Shown here piece by piece: positions 54,244-64,000 of a stretch of 64,000 nucleotides of DNA. The stretch lies in assembly GCA_025618425.1 (NCBI GenBank), contig CM046851.1, forward strand, positions 1,800,404 to 1,864,403. Reading direction: 5' to 3'. Each line of letters opens with the position of its first letter. Position 1 is the first letter of the stretch. The notes beneath the pieces are model-generated. The model was not told the origin of the DNA. It did no database searches and saw only the letters and a program-made list of their open reading frames with translations. The stretch is from Heliocidaris tuberculata (Eukaryota; Echinodermata; Echinoidea; Camarodonta; Echinometridae). Both the position numbers and the translations under genes were made by a program.

Positions 54244-56848
54244 GAGCCTGATCGGTTAGTCACGGACGGACATTTGACAAATTTTGAAATTTTGAAGGCC
54301 TGTAAAAAATAAGTTATGAGATGTATCGAGCTGTTTTATGTTTCATTGTGAAGGGTACCGCTGAAGGTGCTAAATGATGATAAAATTTGGTTGCCATGGT
54401 TACTTACTAAAAATAGAATCCATTAAATATTCATTGTCACGGACGGACAAGATAGAAATGGGTTTCTTGACTTATTGGTAATCTTTTGTCTTTTCTATCT
54501 AAACAAACTGTCACTGACAAATTTTTTTGACTGCAAATGTTAGTCAAGTTAATTGACTTCCCTGTCACATACATAGAATTTTAAAGCAAGCTGTAACTTT
54601 TGCTAGAGGTCCAAAAACTTTTTGTCACGGACGGACATTTGGGCGTCACAGACGGACATTAACTTAAAAACTGCATGTGTTCCTATCTAAAATTGCGCAT
54701 ATGTACTTCTTGCTTTCTACTTTTTGTTTGAAATTGATTTTATTTCACTATTAAGCAAAACTTAGCATGAAAAACCTAGTTTTTAAGTGGAATCTATGTC
54801 AAAAGTGGATGCCTGTATTGTAGTGTATACACAATGTACAAGTGCATGTACTCATGTAGTGTGCAACTGTACATGTACAATATATGCTACAGACCAAAGT
54901 GAACATGTTGAGAAGAATGTGATGTAAGCTTTCAAAATATAACCCTTTACATGACAGTCATGTAGGTGGACTGAAATCAAACATCAATATTTAGTATTTT
55001 AATTTACTTTACAGCTCAAAGTCATATATTTTGTTTCAAACATAGAGGTAATGTAGAAATAGGATTATGTGTGATTGTTCATTATCATATTATAGGAAGT
55101 AAAATTTCTCATTTGGTTTACAACATCACATACCAGTACTCTTTAAACATCTCATATTTTTTATACTTCTGTTTAAGAGGGTGAAAACAAAATCATGAAA
55201 TGCAGATCATTGTCTAACTCTAAATCTTTCTCATACTATAGTTTACTTTTTAAGTAATGTGTCTATCACTTTAAGAACAATGTTGGCTTTCTGGACAAAG
55301 GCCCTAATGGCAACAGTTGAGTGTATAAAGCCCATAGAGCCTAATTATGTCCTGTTAGTTGAGGGATTGCCCAACACAACTAGTTTAAGTCATATATTAT
55401 AACTTCCTGACCCCTTTCCCCATTAAAAAACTGTCTCAGGGTTGATGCAACCAATTCAATTATGAGCATTTAATATCATATAGTGTCTAAAAAGGTTTCT
55501 TCTTATGTTATGTGATTACATAATTTTTTAAAAATTGTTGGCTGTGTATGATCCTGAACTACAAAAAAATCTCTATCTGTCTCAAACGTTACAACTAATT
55601 CAAAGAATTCTTACAAAATAGAGTCCAAACATGGCTCTTGCAGTCTGATACCACATCTGACCTCCAATGTTTATAATTTTCAAGCACAACTTGTAATTTA
55701 ATTTGAATATTGATCAAGCTTCGGTATTAATGTTGAATCTAACACTTTTACACGTTGCTGATGACCAAAAATATCAGCTACAATGATAGCAATAATAATA
55801 TTAATAAATAAATAAGTAAGAAAATAAGTATTCATCTTCTGTAAACACCTGTAATGGATGTCTTTTGCAGACTGACAATGCAGGCTGGCTCCCATTAAAG
55901 CCATAGCAAAAATCATTAGGTTTTTGTGACATTTATTAGCTTGAAAAAGAAAAAAAATTGGGGTAATTTTTGCATTCATATTGGGATCACAATACAGTCC
56001 AACCTGTTTTAGCGACCACCTGTATAGAAAGACTACCTGTCTATAAAGACCACAATTTTTGTTTCCCTTTAAAACTGTTTCTCATTGAAACATGTATTAA
56101 AGGAACCGTACTTAAAGACCACCTGCTCGTAAAGACAGTTTTCTTGTCTGTCTTGAGCGGTCTTTGTAGACAGGTTTCACTGTACGTGATATTTTGGATG
56201 AAATATGTTCCATGAACCAATAAACAATAAAACAATTCACTGAATTTGAAATCTCACAGCATTTACCATTTCAGTATATTGCATTGTCCGTCCGTGACAA
56301 AATTAGTGTCCGTCCGTGACAGTTTTCAAATTCATTTTTAGTATATGTATATTTAATTGATCAAGGTTTTATTTATACATGGTATAGGTCTCTAGCTAGT
56401 GAGATAGCTCAGCATGGTTTTTGTTTTCACTTTTGCCCCAATGGAAAAAAAAACTTTAACAATTTTTTTCTGTCACGGACGGACAAATTTGCATCAAGAT
56501 GTGAATGACCATGCAGCACGACCATTTCTGTACAAATATTTTCAAATATTTTTTTGTTTTCAATGGAATGGTATTTGATCTATAATCATTTGCTAACAAA
56601 ACTTAAGAAAGTTTAGAGAGTATTAAACTAGGACCAACTCAGTCTTTCTAGAAAATGTCCGTCCGTGACATTAGTGTTCATTACCTGTTGAAAAATGGGC
56701 CAATCCAATGACTTTCCCGACCTTGTCAATTAAACAAACGTGAATTTTAGTAACTTTAGATATTAATGAAAACCCTGAAAGTGATTTCATCATAAAAATC
56801 TGAAAATCAAATTTTCACCCTAATGCTCACTCTTAACCGATCAGGCTC
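54244..56848. mobile_element. Unclassified DNA transposon with eight GTCACGGACGGACA motifs
   Basis: 2,605 bp. The ends are GAGCCTGATCGGTTA and TAACCGATCAGGCTC (perfect 15-bp inverted repeat), flanked by a CAAA direct repeat (54240-54243 and 56849-56852). Motif copies are at 54259, 54436, 54624 and 54645 (one mismatch) on the left. On the right they are at 56285, 56307 and 56656 (inverted) and 56472 (direct). The interior is AT-rich without a transposase frame, and holds a nested mariner-like MITE. It lies between the LIN54 and COPS4 starts. Confidence 0.82.
55995..56182. mobile_element. Nested mariner-like MITE (CAGTCCAACCTG ends)
   Basis: 188 bp, TA on both sides. The ends CAGTCCAACCTGTTTTAG and ACAGGTTTCACTG form inverted repeats. 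The interior has repeated TATAAAGACCAC words, a pattern common in marine invertebrate genomes. Confidence 0.8.
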
Positions 56849-57516
56849 CAAACCATATCAAGACAGCAGAAAAGACAGGCAGTCTTTGTTTTACAGACCC
56901 ATGCAAATAGTGACAATTTATTATGTATGGATTCTCTTAAATTTGTCAATTTTAAAGCATAATTTGATACAAGCCTTGTTAAAGATAATTTCTGATGAAT
57001 TAACATGAAAACAAATCTTTGTCATATAATATTTTTCTTTCATTATTTCATCAAATGCAAAAATAGATTAATTAGAGTCTCCCTTTGATAAGCCATCAAT
57101 TATGATATTTTCCTACTTACAAGTGTAGATTATCACATGGCAAAACCAACTTTGAGATTTCTTGATTAAATTAATTCTTAATGTTATAAGCAAAGTAGAC
57201 GTTTTATCATTTATCATTTCAATTCATTTGTAGTACCACTCTCTTCTGTTTCACTCATTTTCAAACAGTTTGAGCCTTAAAATTTATTAGGAAAGCTACA
57301 ATGTAGGATAATTCTAATTATATTCCACATACTAAGAATCTTGCTGTTAGATTGGTCAAAAGGTAATCACGTGATAAAATGTAGTTCTCCCAATCAATCG
57401 ACCCGAGAAGAAAAGTTTGTGACCTTGACGGAATAGTGCTTATGTGTTTCGCTGATCTCTTCAGTCCATTACAGAGTCACAATGCGTTATCAATATTTTG
57501 GGTACGCGCGAAATGA

Positions 57517-57607
57517 AAGTGCGTGACTTTTACGAATAGTCAAATTGAAAAATGCGTGACCTCTATGAATAGTCAAAATAAAAAGTGTGTGACCTTTACA
57601 AATAACT
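57517..57607. repeat. Degenerate 33-bp tandem repeat
   Basis: Three units of about AAGTGCGTGACYTTTACGAA plus TAGTCAAAATAAA. Confidence 0.85.
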
Positions 57608-57833
57608 CCATAGGCGTACTAAAATAAGCGCGCATTGCCCAAGATTTCGCGTGCTTAAAATGATAAAACAATTGTGCGCACCCAGGTAGGGGTACGGTTT
57701 ATGGTGGTTTTAACTTCTTTTGTGAATTCTGGCCTAAATGTCTTTTTCGAGAAGTAGACAGTCATTGTCTTTCTCGTACCAGTTAAACGTGTCAGATGTG
57801 GAATATAAAGCAAATAATCACCTTTTGATTTCA

Positions 57834-57966
57834 GGTGATGAGACGTACTATCACTTCCTCGGCGATCTGGATGTATAACGCTACATGTATCTTTCCTCAG
57901 CTTCGCTTTGGAAAGATAGCTACATCCACATCGCCTCAGAAGTGATAGTTTGTCCCATCACTTTCA
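57834..57966. repeat. Long hairpin
   Basis: GGTGATGAGACGTACTATCA pairs with TGATAGTTTGTCCCATCAC. The arms continue inward (GGCGATCTGGATGTA with TACATCCACATCGCC) to an ATCTTTCC..GGAAAGAT tip. Confidence 0.85.
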
Positions 57967-59484
57967 CCAACGGTAATTATTTGCTTATTATTTTTCACTG
58001 ACTGATGGCACGTGACTTAATACCTCCCCTCATCCACTGTATGAGGTTTTAATATAACCTTGTACTCCTAAACCAATGGTGTAAACACATGGTGTAAACT
58101 GCTGCCCCCTACTGCTGTACATGTACTACTGCATACTACAATACTGAAAAAACAGAAATTTTCACATGCATGAAACTCTCACAAATTTTGCGAGGGGTCA
58201 AGATTTCATGCCGGGAAATAATAATACATGTATCACAATTGAAACAACATAAAATCATTGCAATTCGCGAAAGTTTCTTGCTGCAAAATTGGCTGTCATT
58301 AACAATTCGCCAAAGTTTCATGTCGCAAAAGTTTCTGGTGTTACAGTAAACAAATGCAGATTTCATCTCTCCACACAGAGAGGTCACTCGGTCTTATAAA
58401 AAAATATTATGAAGGCAAAATGTGATGCTTAAAATTCCAAATTTCCTGAATTTATGGTTTAGCTGGGCACCACAGAGGGACTTTTTCAGACAACTTGCAG
58501 GTGAGTGAGAATTTAACTTTCACCTTTTCAATCTCATATTTTTATGTCCTATTGCCATAGATTATTGGAAAGAGTTCCATATGTACCCCTTGCTAACCCA
58601 CTCATAGGCCCTTGCCTATGTGGGACTGTGTCAAACAATCAATGCTACACTTAGTCAAAAACAGACAACAAATTTGATCCAAGCAAGATTTGATTTTCTT
58701 AAATTTGCTAGATTACCTGATTCAGGGACTCTTCCAGTTTTACTATGCTACACAAAATATTGAGGTTTTAGAGTTGAAAATGAAATTTTAAATAATTATT
58801 TTCCTCTCATGTACGAATGATCTAGAATGGACCACTTCCCACTAATAGTAATACACACAAAACCTGTTGAAGCCTATTCACCCGTTTAAAGCTATTGTGG
58901 AGTACAAGGTAATCTTCAAATAAGCTTGTACATGTTGTAAGTGCAGGTAACCTATAACCCTAGCCCCTGAAGCCCAAACCTATGGTACATCATTTTTTTA
59001 GTGGGTTGGGGGTGCAAACTTTAGCCGAAGTGGAAGTTTGCTATCATTTATGATTGAGTCTTAATTGACTACCTCTGCAATTACTTGGAGGTCTACTGCG
59101 GCTAATACTCATACAGTACAGTATCACGGACTGACAGATACAGATTACATCTACATGTATGGACATAATGGATGGTTCCGGAGTGCAGTGAAATTTCAGA
59201 AACGAATCTTTTGTTCAGTGTGTTCAGTGTAAAAAATTCCTTTTTTGTTCTCAGATTCAGCTCTTTTAAATTTTGGCTATGATGTTGTGCAATATTTTCA
59301 CAGCAATTTTTGTTTTATATTGTTTTTTTACCAGAGCTCTTTTGGAGCTTTCCAGAGCTTAATTGCTCCTGTGTATTTTTTTCACTGGATCCAACTTTTC
59401 ATACGTGCATGTAGACACGTTAATACGTTGCATAAAGAGAGCCAAAGATTAAAATAAACAATAAACACTAAAAACAGGCCCAGG

Positions 59485-60730
59485 CAGGGTTTTCCACGAC
59501 GGCTTTTAACCCATTCGAGACAATTGACCACATTTTGTGGTTTGGCTCAATAACTTTTTATTCAGAGCTCTAAAAAATATACCAGATACATGAGTAGAAA
59601 GAGCAAAAATTTCTGCACACACTATGTCCATTTTTGTTGCATTACCATATTGCGTTTGATGCCAGGAATTTTGAATAGGAGAATAAGTTTTAAAATCCTT
59701 AAATTGGCAACACATTGAGAGATTCAAAATCCTAATTTTTTATCAAAATTGGCAATTTTTTCAACTTTTCGACAAAATTCCTAACCATGTGTATTATTTT
59801 CAAAGACATTACACCTTATTAGAACCATGTAGCACTAAAAGGAAAAATATTATTGTTGCCAATTTGAAGATCAAAAAGTGATCAATTTAGCCCTTAACTA
59901 ATTCCTGTCCTGAAAGGGTTAACATGTAACGCCGACAGGTTTCGCGTTCAGCCCGACATGTTTAAAATCATGCGACATGTTTAAAATCATGAGCGACAGG
60001 TTACAAATTTAAGACATTGAAACAGATCCTTAACAGAGACTCGCACAGAAATTCCCACAATCAACAACTATTAAAACCTTCTGAACATACAATAATACAT
60101 ACAATGAGGTTTCAGTCATTTTATGAAAGGTAGAACTGATGAAACACAAGTTTTATTTGCTCCACGATCATCTTGATTCAAAATACATCTGCCAAATGCA
60201 CAGCGGAACGCCACTGGCTTGCTACCCCGATCCAGCCCGGTGCTGGCCGGGAGAACATATGCACATACGGAGCTCGCGTATATGTACGTATGTATACTCT
60301 CCATCGTTTCGCTGATCCCACAAAATGTTAATGTGTGCATTAGACCTGCTCAATCATACAGCCAGCCCAGTGAAAGTTTTTTTTTTTTTTTTTTAATTTC
60401 TATTCAGGTCCCCCCAAAGCGCACAGGAAGAAGGCAGAAAAAAATATGTGCGTCCCGGGAAGCCTTGGATGAGAAAAAGAAAAATAGCAAAAATAAGAGG
60501 GACGTCAAAATGAACAGAATGAGAAAAAGATGAAGAAATGGAAGGAGAACGAGATACAATGTAGATCTACTGGAAAAGGTGCAATATTTGAATAAACGGC
60601 AAAATAATTATCAATGATTATATGAATGAATAAATAAAAAAGATAAATAAATGAGCATTGTTCGCGCTTTGCGCACGTTTTACATGTTTAACTTGTTACA
60701 TGTTTAAAATTTCAATTGTGGAAAACCCTG
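59485..60730. mobile_element. hAT-like element with nested family A MITE
   Basis: The ends CAGGGTTTTCCAC and GTGGAAAACCCTG are flanked by near-identical 8-bp repeats GGCCCAGG/GGCCCATG (59477-59484 and 60731-60738). About 830 bp of own sequence after removing the nested MITE, with repeated ACATGTTTAAAATCATG words and no transposase frame. Confidence 0.85.
59510..59918 (-). mobile_element. TTAA-flanked MITE, family A, nested copy
   Basis: 409 bp between TTAA sites (59506-59509 and 59919-59922), inserted 25 bp inside the left end of the hAT-like element. Confidence 0.9.
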
Positions 60731-61431
60731 GGCCCATGTTCTATTAAAATAATATACACAGCAAAAGCACACTACAGTTTTGATCAAAACAATTTTTCAG
60801 TCAGCAGGTCAGATGAATCTTCATCATTACACATGTTACAAACAAAATGAGACGCACAGCGCCAATCAATATCACACACACGCACATACGGCTACTCCGC
60901 CCCGATAAGCTCGGCGCAGCTCCCCTCACGGCTTCGTACATGTCTCGCCTCAACTTCTATTTCCTTTTACGTGGCGTAATGATGCAGCATTTCATACAAC
61001 AAGACCATAATAAAACCCCAAATTTTATACTTTATATAAAACTGATTGCTTTTATACTAAGCAATCGTTTTTATTATTTCCATATAATGCATACCGACTA
61101 CTTGATGATAAAAAATATCTCACAAATAGTGAGAAAATCCTGCATTAATTGAAGACATCAGTGCCGTCCATTTGTTCAAAATCACGCGCCGAGCATCGGT
61201 CGTGTCCCAATTCGGCCTATTGTAATATTTTGGGATATGTACAAAAAGTAATACAACCTCGAATAATATATAAATTCAACCAAACTTACGATAAAATAAT
61301 TTTCATGCAAAAATAAACTTGGATTAAATATTTTGTACTCGATTAATTTTAATTCTGTTGCAAATTTACCAATGACTAAGCAAAATTATTTTAATAATCT
61401 TCATTTGTCATCAACTTCAGTCTCGTTCAAC
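60731..61431 (+). promoter_or_regulatory. COPS4 upstream region
   Basis: About 700 bp between a hAT-like element and the COPS4 start codon. It contains some CpG-containing sequence around 61180-61215 but no clear TATA box or recognised regulatory site. It is called regulatory only by position. Confidence 0.3.
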
Positions 61432-61505
61432 ATGGCAGCTTCCATGAAACAGCAATTGTCGACCCTCTTGAACGCTGGAGGAGCTCCAAAAGATCTTACA
61501 GAGAA
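61432..61505 (+). CDS. COPS4: COPS4 coding exon 1
   Basis: 24 codons plus two bases (AA). Donor GTGAAT at 61506. Residues MAASMKQQLSTLLNAGGAPK match the COPS4 N-terminus. Confidence 0.93.
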
Positions 61506-64000
61506 GTGAATAGCTTAATTTAACTTTCAATATTTTCTACATTGTTCAGTATATAAATTCTGAATATTTAACGTGTATATTGTATCGACAATGTCTTCGA
61601 ATTTTAAGACATTTGTTCGCAATGGGCAAGAATTTATTTCTGTGTTACTGTTAGTTAGTCCCGTGCACAATATTTTGTCACATTTTTCATCGGATTGTTC
61701 ATTGGATAAGTGGTGCGTCGGGGGTGGGGGGGGGGGGGCGTGTACCGCATCTGTATGTATATATTTTTTTACTGATAGGTATAGATGTACTTGTAAAATG
61801 GTAAAGGTTTCTGTTTATACTTTGTTCATATAATTTAGATTGTTGATATCACTGAAAAGAAATGATTAACTCCACTTAGATCTATACATGTACAAGCTTA
61901 TCTGAAGATTAACGCTAACTCTAACTAAGTCTAAATAATGTTACTTAGGTTCTTGCTGAGTTGGGAACAAAGCGAGATGGTCAGAACGATGTAATGTGCG
62001 TTGGCTTGAATTTATATTATAACCTTGTTCGTGCTTAGGTTCAACTTCGTTATCTACAATAACCTCGCATATATGTGTGAGTGGTTTAACTTATGACTTA
62101 AATTGTTACGTCTACGGTTTATTATATTATAAGAATGCTTTGATTTTATTTTTTTTAAATGCTGTTGGCTATTAGTTTGTAACTGTTTGGTTTATAACTG
62201 TAATCTGTATGTAACTGTAGCTAGGATGACGGACTAGGATTCCAGTTACTGTAAAATATTGGTAAGCCAAAAAAAAATACATTGATTTGATGTAACTTTC
62301 AGTTGAGCTGATGATGCATGATGTGACTTGTCTTCTGACATTATTGAGTTGTCGATTTACTAGAAAATGGACATTAGAACATAGAGGGAGTCTTAAAAGA
62401 TTTTTTTTCACGATTATGATTATCTGCTGCTCAGATAAGGATTGTGAATTTTTATTGTTAATTTGATTGATGAATTTATGTTGATTTAGATCTAGATCTG
62501 TTATTGTTGAAATTCAACTGAATAGTCCTACTCATAGGTCAATGTAGATGCATTAATGAGATTTATTAAATTACATGTATAACATGCAAACAAAAAATCT
62601 CTTTACCAAATGTGCTATTAATTCTACTGACAATTTGACATGATTGATTGCCTTTTATCTCTGTCTCATCAGTAATCAGGAGCAAATTCTTTTTTTTCTT
62701 CTTCTTCTTCTCCCTCCTCCTCTTGCTCTTCTTCTTATCTTTTGTCTTCTCCTTTCTTCCCTTTTTTTTTTACCATTCCATCTTCTTCATCTTTTTAGTT
62801 AATATTTTCTCCTGCATCTTCTATTTTCCTCTTCTTTTTCTTCTCCATCTTATTCTTTGTCATATTTCTCATCATCTTCTTAACTTCATCTTCTTTTAAA
62901 TTCTTCTGAGCAAATCCTATCAAAACAATATCAATGTTTCATCAAGATTACATGTTTGTATTGTAGTTTCCTCTCTGATTTTTTTCAATATTTATGTGAC
63001 TTTGCATTTCTATTTGTACTGTATTTTATATTTGATTTTAATGTGTATTTGTAACAAAATCTTTATTATATACAGGTACCGGAAAATCCTAAGTGATATC
63101 CTTCAGCTAGGTGAAGATGACCTTGTGAATGGCTTGCAATTCTTTATAGAAACAAGTATGTACCGGTAGTTTAAATATAAAGTTAAGATCTAGTCATGCA
63201 ATTACTTTTTGAAAGAAACTGTCTCAAAGCAATTGGGAAAGGTTGATTATGCCTACGTAAGAATTGGTGTATACTGTGAGGCTTTGGAATCATCAAAATT
63301 ATAAGAAATTGACCCAATTTCGCTGAAGAGCACATGCATGGCACACAGAAATGGGTATATGGGACAGTACACACGTGGCATGAATGTTCGGCGCGAACAT
63401 TTCAGCTATTTCCCGTCATGTTTTGAATGTGAGGGCATTTGAAGAGCAATGCTTTTTAGGAGACATTTCTACTATAATGTTCTTCCAAACTGACATAAAA
63501 GGAATGAGAAAGCTCACAAATTATTTTTCACCTTTCCCAGCACTCAACCTTCTCTTTAATCCTTATTTTATATCCACAGGGGGGGGGGGGGGGGTATGGG
63601 TTCTTTTAGATATTTAACAATTTTCTTGATTGTTACTCATCGTTATTGGGTTTTTTAAAATCTTTATTTTGTATATATATATATATATGAAAAAGTTATT
63701 AATTTTTCTGTTCATTTCAATACTCAAATGTATCTGTTGTATATTTATTGATATTCTCTTGTGATGACTAAAAATCGTAAAATCTACATGTACCTAATGA
63801 GTTAGTATTTTATATATTGTAATGATAGCTTTATCAACTTTAGGAATAAATTTAATAGTGCATCACTATTTGATACTCTTGTTCTTGTGTTTACTTCCAT
63901 TATGTTTTCTATAGTGGTGAAGGAGAGCGTGAGTCTGGTCATCTCCAGGCAGCTCCTGCTGGAGGTCTGTAACCAGCTCCCTCAGCTCCCGGATCCAGTG
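61432..64000 (+). CDS. COPS4: COP9 signalosome subunit 4, 5' end (three coding exons, partial)
   Basis: COPS4 is a PCI-domain subunit of the COP9 signalosome, which removes NEDD8 from cullins and so controls cullin-RING ubiquitin ligases. The CDS joins 61432-61505, 63076-63155 and 63915-64000 (continuing beyond the edge). The frame gives MAASMKQQLSTLLNAGG, then APKDLTEKYRKIL, a divergent helical stretch, and SLVISRQLLLEVCNQLPQLP. This follows the vertebrate protein (MAAAVRQDLAQLMNSSG.., KDLAGKYRQIL.., VSLVISRQLLTDFC..) in order and length. About 79 of roughly 405 residues are visible, all N-terminal TPR-like helices before the PCI domain. Splice sites are GTGAAT/TACAG and GTATGT/CTATAG. The start codon has AACATGG context. 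The gene is head to head with LIN54, start codons 7.6 kb apart. Confidence 0.95.
61700..61866 (+). mobile_element. LINE 3'-end fragment in COPS4 intron 1
   Basis: A poly-G tract is followed by GGTTTCTGTTTATACTTTGT and TTGTTGATATCACTGAAAAG, parallel to the end of the L1/Tx1-like remnant near 27300-27385. Confidence 0.5.
61867..63075. other. Rest of COPS4 intron 1
   Basis: AT-rich. Contains a CTT/TTC-rich low-complexity tract at 62690-62895 and no other recognised feature. Confidence 0.7.
63076..63155 (+). CDS. COPS4: COPS4 coding exon 2
   Basis: Acceptor TATACAG and donor GTATGT. It completes Lys-25 and encodes YRKILSDILQLGEDDLVNGL, then FFIET. Confidence 0.93.
63179..63555 (+). mobile_element. 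TTAA MITE family D, copy in COPS4 intron 2
   Basis: The body matches 6503-6866 and 33901-34276. The right end is followed by TTAA (63556-63559) and the left end is eroded. A poly-G tract follows at 63580-63594. Confidence 0.82.
63915..64000 (+). CDS. COPS4: COPS4 coding exon 3 (cut by window edge)
   Basis: The acceptor TTTCTATAG is followed by VKESVSLVISRQLLLEVCNQ, near-identical to the animal COPS4 VSLVISRQLL block. It is open to the last base of the window. Confidence 0.94.

Larger units (their letters stand above)
56853..59484. other. LIN54-COPS4 intergenic sequence
   Basis: No gene recognised. It contains a 33-bp-period tandem (57517-57607) and a hairpin (57834-57966), annotated separately. 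Confidence 0.6.

Noticed and set aside
60219..60533. Lys/Arg-rich 104-codon frame after a poly-T tract
   Set aside because: It lies inside the hAT-like element and shows no recognisable domain. The composition is low-complexity.

Overview
The window is eukaryotic: AT-rich, intron-rich, and full of short transposable elements. The three recognisable protein genes are interrupted by canonical GT-AG introns. Their proteins resemble vertebrate orthologues closely. Together with CR1/L2-type and L1/Tx1-type retrotransposon remains, many poly-G/poly-C tracts and abundant ACATGTAC words, this suggests a marine deuterostome, most likely an echinoderm such as a sea urchin. The species is an inference from character, not a database match.

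Layout. (1) Positions 612-24,697, minus strand: the 5' half of adenosine kinase (ADK). Four coding exons are seen. Exon 1 lies at 24,642-24,697, intron 1 is about 22 kb, and exons 2-4 lie at 2,507-2,581, 1,734-1,866 and 612-787. The gene runs off the left edge. (2) 25-37.8 kb: intergenic DNA between the ADK promoter and the 3' end of the next gene. It holds an old L1/Tx1-like LINE remnant, a 5'-truncated CR1/L2-like LINE with an open 303-codon frame, and several MITEs. (3) Positions 37,799-53,808, minus strand: a complete LIN54 gene, the DNA-binding subunit of the MuvB/DREAM cell-cycle complex. Nine coding exons join in frame to 699 residues. (4) 53.8-61.4 kb: the divergent intergenic region, mostly occupied by two DNA transposons. 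(5) Positions 61,432-64,000, plus strand: the first three coding exons of COPS4 (COP9 signalosome subunit 4), cut by the right edge. LIN54 and COPS4 are head to head, the arrangement I recall for human chromosome 4q21.

Mobile DNA makes up much of the noncoding sequence. At least five families of 360-500 bp non-autonomous elements are flanked by TTAA (piggyBac/Kolobok-like target duplication). Others have 8-bp duplications (hAT-like) or TA (Tc1/mariner-like). Several are nested, so insertion order can be read directly. The most unusual object is a 2.6-kb element at 54,244-56,848. It has 15-bp terminal inverted repeats, a 4-bp target duplication, and eight copies of a 14-bp word (GTCACGGACGGACA) in its subterminal regions. 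No CRISPR, operon, rRNA or intact tRNA gene was found. One tRNA-Leu(TAA)-like 5' half is present.

The three genes act in unrelated processes (purine salvage, cell-cycle transcription, cullin deneddylation). Nothing in the sequence suggests a joint pathway. Their proximity looks like inherited linkage.
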